DNA of 16,618 bases from JBEAUL01 sp041161475 (lineage in GTDB: Bacteria; Pseudomonadota; Gammaproteobacteria; UBA6186; Azoamicaceae): the NCBI GenBank assembly GCA_041161475.1, contig JBEAUL010000101.1:1-16618 (forward strand), in the 5' to 3' direction. Both the position numbers and the translations under genes were made by a program. Below are positions 14,663 through 16,618 of the stretch, piece after piece. The notes below the pieces were generated by a model, which worked only from the letters and a program-made list of their open reading frames with translations, did not search any database and had not been told where the DNA came from. The stretch's first letter is position 1; every line of letters begins with the position of its first letter.

Positions 14663-15295
14663 ATGACGGTGGCGAAAAAAAGTAAGCGTTGTGTGACGAT
14701 TAAGTGGCTGGTCGCTCTGCTGATATGTTTGTCTGGGACCAGCAGTGTATCAGCCGAAACAAAAGTATACAAGCAAGTTGATCCCAACGGAAACATCACG
14801 TTTACCGATACCCCCCCCATTTACAATACACAAACCGTCGAAGAAATTACCGTGAATGTGCATTCTTCGGGTGTCGTGTTAGACAGAGAATCGCAAGAGA
14901 ACGAATCGACCGAACATTTGGAAAAATTAAATAAAGAGCAAGCAGAAAAAGAAGCCACTGAAAAGGCTCAGGCAAGCATCTCCAAGAAAAGTTATAGTAT
15001 CAGTATCACCACGCCTAAATCTGGACAAATGTTCACGCCCGATACACTTGAGATTATATCCGGTGTAGAAGTGAGCCCGCCTTTAGAAGCGGGTCATCGC
15101 TTACAAGTTTTACTGGATAACAGTCCGGTATTACCCCCTCAAAGAGAATTGGGCTTTAAGTTACCCTTTTTACCTGCAGGTAACCATGAGCTAAAAGTGC
15201 AGATAGTTGGACCTGAGGGGGAAATTTTAAAAGAAAGCGCACCCGTGAAGCTTACGCAAATGCGCGTCTCGTCCCCAGAGCCATTGCCGCAATAG
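14663..15295 (+). CDS. Secreted DUF4124-domain protein
   Basis: A 210-residue exported protein of unknown role. A signal peptide is clear: basic KKSKRC, the hydrophobic core WLVALLICLSG, and an SVSA cleavage site before ETKVYK. The DUF4124 motif follows (KVYKQVDPNGNITFTDTPP), then a Glu/Lys/Gln-rich linker at about 80-110, and a C-terminal Ig-like region (TTPKSGQMF, GHRLQVLLDNSPV, FLPAGNHELKVQIVGPEGEIL) of the type that accompanies DUF4124 in pseudomonads. I chose the ATG at 14663 rather than the GTG at 14648; a GGGTG lies 8 nt before it and the shorter form gives a conventional signal peptide. It lies in the periplasm or outer envelope by inference. It sits 24 nt after the preceding gene and 11 nt before gcdH. 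Confidence 0.85.
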   Translation: MTVAKKSKRCVTIKWLVALLICLSGTSSVSAETKVYKQVDPNGNITFTDTPPIYNTQTVEEITVNVHSSGVVLDRESQENESTEHLEKLNKEQAEKEATEKAQASISKKSYSISITTPKSGQMFTPDTLEIISGVEVSPPLEAGHRLQVLLDNSPVLPPQRELGFKLPFLPAGNHELKVQIVGPEGEILKESAPVKLTQMRVSSPEPLPQ

Positions 15296-15306
15296 GGACA
15301 GAAAAT

Positions 15307-16467
15307 ATGGAAGATTTTCTCTGTCTTGACCAATTATTGACCGAAGAGGAGCGATTAACCCGCGACAGTATTGCACGTTTTTTGGCCGATAATATCTTGC
15401 CAGAGATGAGAGATGCGTTTGAATCAGCGACTTTCCCACCCCATTGGATAGCTTTGTTAGCAAAGCAAGGTTTATTAGGGATTCGGTTGCCCGAGACGTT
15501 AGGGGGTCTAGGAGCCAGTGCCGTTCAATATGGGTTGATTTGCCAAGAGCTAGAACGAATTGACAGTGGCTTACGCAGTTTTGTCTCTGTTCAAAATTCT
15601 TTATGTATTTTTCCCATTTGGCGTTATGGGAATGCAGAGCAACAGAAATACTTTCTACCTAAAATGGCATCTGGTGACTTAATTGGCTGTTTTGGGTTAA
15701 CTGAACCCGATTCCGGTTCCGATCCGGCTGCTTTAAAAACAACAGCCAAGAAAGTAGATGGTGGTTGGCGTTTAAACGGAAATAAATTGTGGATTACAAA
15801 TGCTGCTATCGCAGATTTAGCCATTATTTGGGCGCAAACTGTTGATGGCATCAGAGGATTTGTCGTGGAAAAGCATTTCCCTGGATTTCAAGCAATAGAG
15901 ATGCACCATAAAGGTGCCTTACGCGCCTCCGTCACCGGTGAAATTGTATTACGGGATTGCGTCGTTCCCGATACCCATTATCTACCTGGAACTGAGAAAG
16001 GCCTGAGCGCCGCATTGAGCTGTTTGACTGAAGCGCGTTACGGTATTGCTTGGGGCGTTATCGGTGCCGCAGAAAATTGTTACGATATTGCACGTGACTA
16101 TTGCCTACAAAGAACTCAGTTTGGGCAACCGATTGGTGGTTTTCAGTTGGTACAAAAAAGCTTGGTTGATTTGTTGATTGAAATAACAAAAACACGGTGC
16201 TTTAACCTACAAATAGGACGTCTAAAAGACGAAAATAAAGCCACTTTTGTGATGATTTCAGCGGCAAAGCTGAATGCTTGTCGCATTGCTTTAGATGTTG
16301 CACGAGAGGCGAGAAATCTATTAGGGGCTAATGGCATTAGTCTAGAATTCCCCATTATGCGGCACTTAAGTAATTTAGAAGCCGTTTTTACCTATGAAGG
16401 GACCGATAACATTCACCACCTCATTGTGGGAAAACATATCACAGGCTTGTCGGCTTTTGGGAAGTGA
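15307..16467 (+). CDS. gcdH: Glutaryl-CoA dehydrogenase
   Basis: FAD-dependent acyl-CoA dehydrogenase that oxidises and decarboxylates glutaryl-CoA to crotonyl-CoA in lysine/tryptophan breakdown. In 386 residues: FGLTEPDSGSDP at 129-140 (FAD/substrate contacts), WITNAAIADL, ALRASVTGE, ARYGIAWGV, and GANGISLEFPIMRHLSNLEA near the end. The residues that set glutaryl specificity in the human enzyme are conserved: Arg90 and Ser94 (human Arg94, Ser98) and Tyr363-Glu364 (human Tyr369-Glu370, the catalytic base) in TYEGT. This supports glutaryl-CoA rather than a generic acyl-CoA. AGGGA lies about 8 nt before the ATG. The stop codon TGA coincides with the terminus of an IS200/IS605-type element, so the last residue or stop may come from the element; homologues also end a few residues after the conserved AF. 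Confidence 0.95.
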   Translation: MEDFLCLDQLLTEEERLTRDSIARFLADNILPEMRDAFESATFPPHWIALLAKQGLLGIRLPETLGGLGASAVQYGLICQELERIDSGLRSFVSVQNSLCIFPIWRYGNAEQQKYFLPKMASGDLIGCFGLTEPDSGSDPAALKTTAKKVDGGWRLNGNKLWITNAAIADLAIIWAQTVDGIRGFVVEKHFPGFQAIEMHHKGALRASVTGEIVLRDCVVPDTHYLPGTEKGLSAALSCLTEARYGIAWGVIGAAENCYDIARDYCLQRTQFGQPIGGFQLVQKSLVDLLIEITKTRCFNLQIGRLKDENKATFVMISAAKLNACRIALDVAREARNLLGANGISLEFPIMRHLSNLEAVFTYEGTDNIHHLIVGKHITGLSAFGK

Positions 16468-16472
16468 CTGCT

Positions 16473-16502
16473 CCCCGCCTTCCGCTAACGCTTCAGACGA
16501 GG
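16473..16502 (-). ncRNA. Right-end hairpin, 3' part of a putative TnpB omega RNA
   Basis: On the minus strand CCTCGTCT and AGGCGGGG pair over 8 bp with two G-U pairs around a 14-nt loop. This is the position and shape of the right-end hairpin that ends the scaffold of TnpB guide RNAs. The guide would be the flanking DNA just past the terminus. The function is inferred from other TnpB systems. Confidence 0.6.
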
Positions 16503-16543
16503 CTTCTTGCTTCATTGGCCACAGCTTGTTTACTCGACAAGTC

Positions 16544-16618
16544 TTACGCTAGGCCTCCACAAGCTGAGACGGACAGCCCTGCCGCCTTTAACTCGAGTAT
16601 TGTTCGTTGTTTTATGTT
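16544..16618 (-). CDS. tnpB: TnpB (IS605 OrfB) RNA-guided nuclease, C-terminal fragment
   Basis: The minus-strand frame entering from the right edge encodes 24 residues ending KAAGLSVSACGGLA and a TAA. The AAGLxVSACG pattern is characteristic of the extreme C-terminus of TnpB/OrfB proteins, just after the zinc-ribbon/RuvC region, and it is followed at the right distance by a matching right end. After the TAA the same frame continues for 16 codons (DLSSKQAVANEARSLV) to a TGA, again TnpB-like, so the TAA may be premature. Whether the rest of the gene is intact cannot be seen. Confidence 0.75.
   Translation of the reverse strand, partial: NIKQRTILELKAAGLSVSACGGLA

Larger units (their letters stand above)
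16464..16618 (-). mobile_element. Right end of an IS200/IS605-superfamily (tnpB) element, partial
   Basis: The minus strand carries the 3' end of a TnpB gene followed by a typical IS605/IS1341-type right end: AATGAAGCAAGAAGCC, a hairpin, and a terminus reading GGCGGGGAGCAGTCAC. The remainder of the element lies beyond the right edge. The exact terminal base is inferred from the common TCAC-like ending of such elements and falls at or next to the gcdH stop codon. Confidence 0.8.

Overview
The window reads as a piece of a gammaproteobacterial chromosome. The linked order hslV-hslU-ubiE-ubiJ-ubiB, a PilU-type ATPase, PriA, BipA/TypA and a DUF4124 protein all point to that class. The moderate-to-low GC content, and two family-less coiled-coil genes that look like host-interaction proteins, suggest a Legionellales/Coxiella-like lineage. 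That placement is inference, since no rRNA gene is present.

Everything from 13827 down to base 1 is on the minus strand. In transcription order: typA; an SDF-family (glutamate/dicarboxylate type) transporter; proline iminopeptidase overlapping priA by one base; a PilU-like ATPase; then a tightly packed cluster hslV-hslU-ubiE-ubiJ-ubiB in which every junction is 5 nt or less, or overlapping. A sigma-32-like promoter with an exact CCCCAT -10 and a short 5'UTR stem-loop lies just upstream of hslV. This would place the HslUV protease and three ubiquinone-biosynthesis proteins under one heat-shock-type signal. UbiB ends about 55 residues earlier than the E. coli protein and lacks its C-terminal membrane anchor.

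The left end (1-1310) differs: it is richer in A+T and holds two genes that resemble no family I know. One runs off the left edge (start codon at 472) and contains an 18-bp tandem repeat. The other (675-1307) has an N-terminal coiled coil, a hydrophobic middle segment, an acidic region and a C-terminal RVxF-like motif. Both are preceded by the same GTAGGTACAC block and an upstream ATTTTAACT block.

From 14051 to 16467 a plus-strand operon encodes a conserved protein of unknown function, a secreted DUF4124 protein and glutaryl-CoA dehydrogenase. Immediately after the dehydrogenase lies the right end of an IS200/IS605-superfamily element on the minus strand: the last 24 codons of a TnpB-type protein and the terminal hairpin that normally forms the 3' part of its omega RNA. 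The body of that element is outside the window. The element terminus appears to coincide with the dehydrogenase stop codon.

No gene-free stretch exceeds 300 bases. The 221-bp gap between the transporter and typA is notable for two tandem intrinsic terminators that face the plus strand although both neighbouring genes are on the minus strand.
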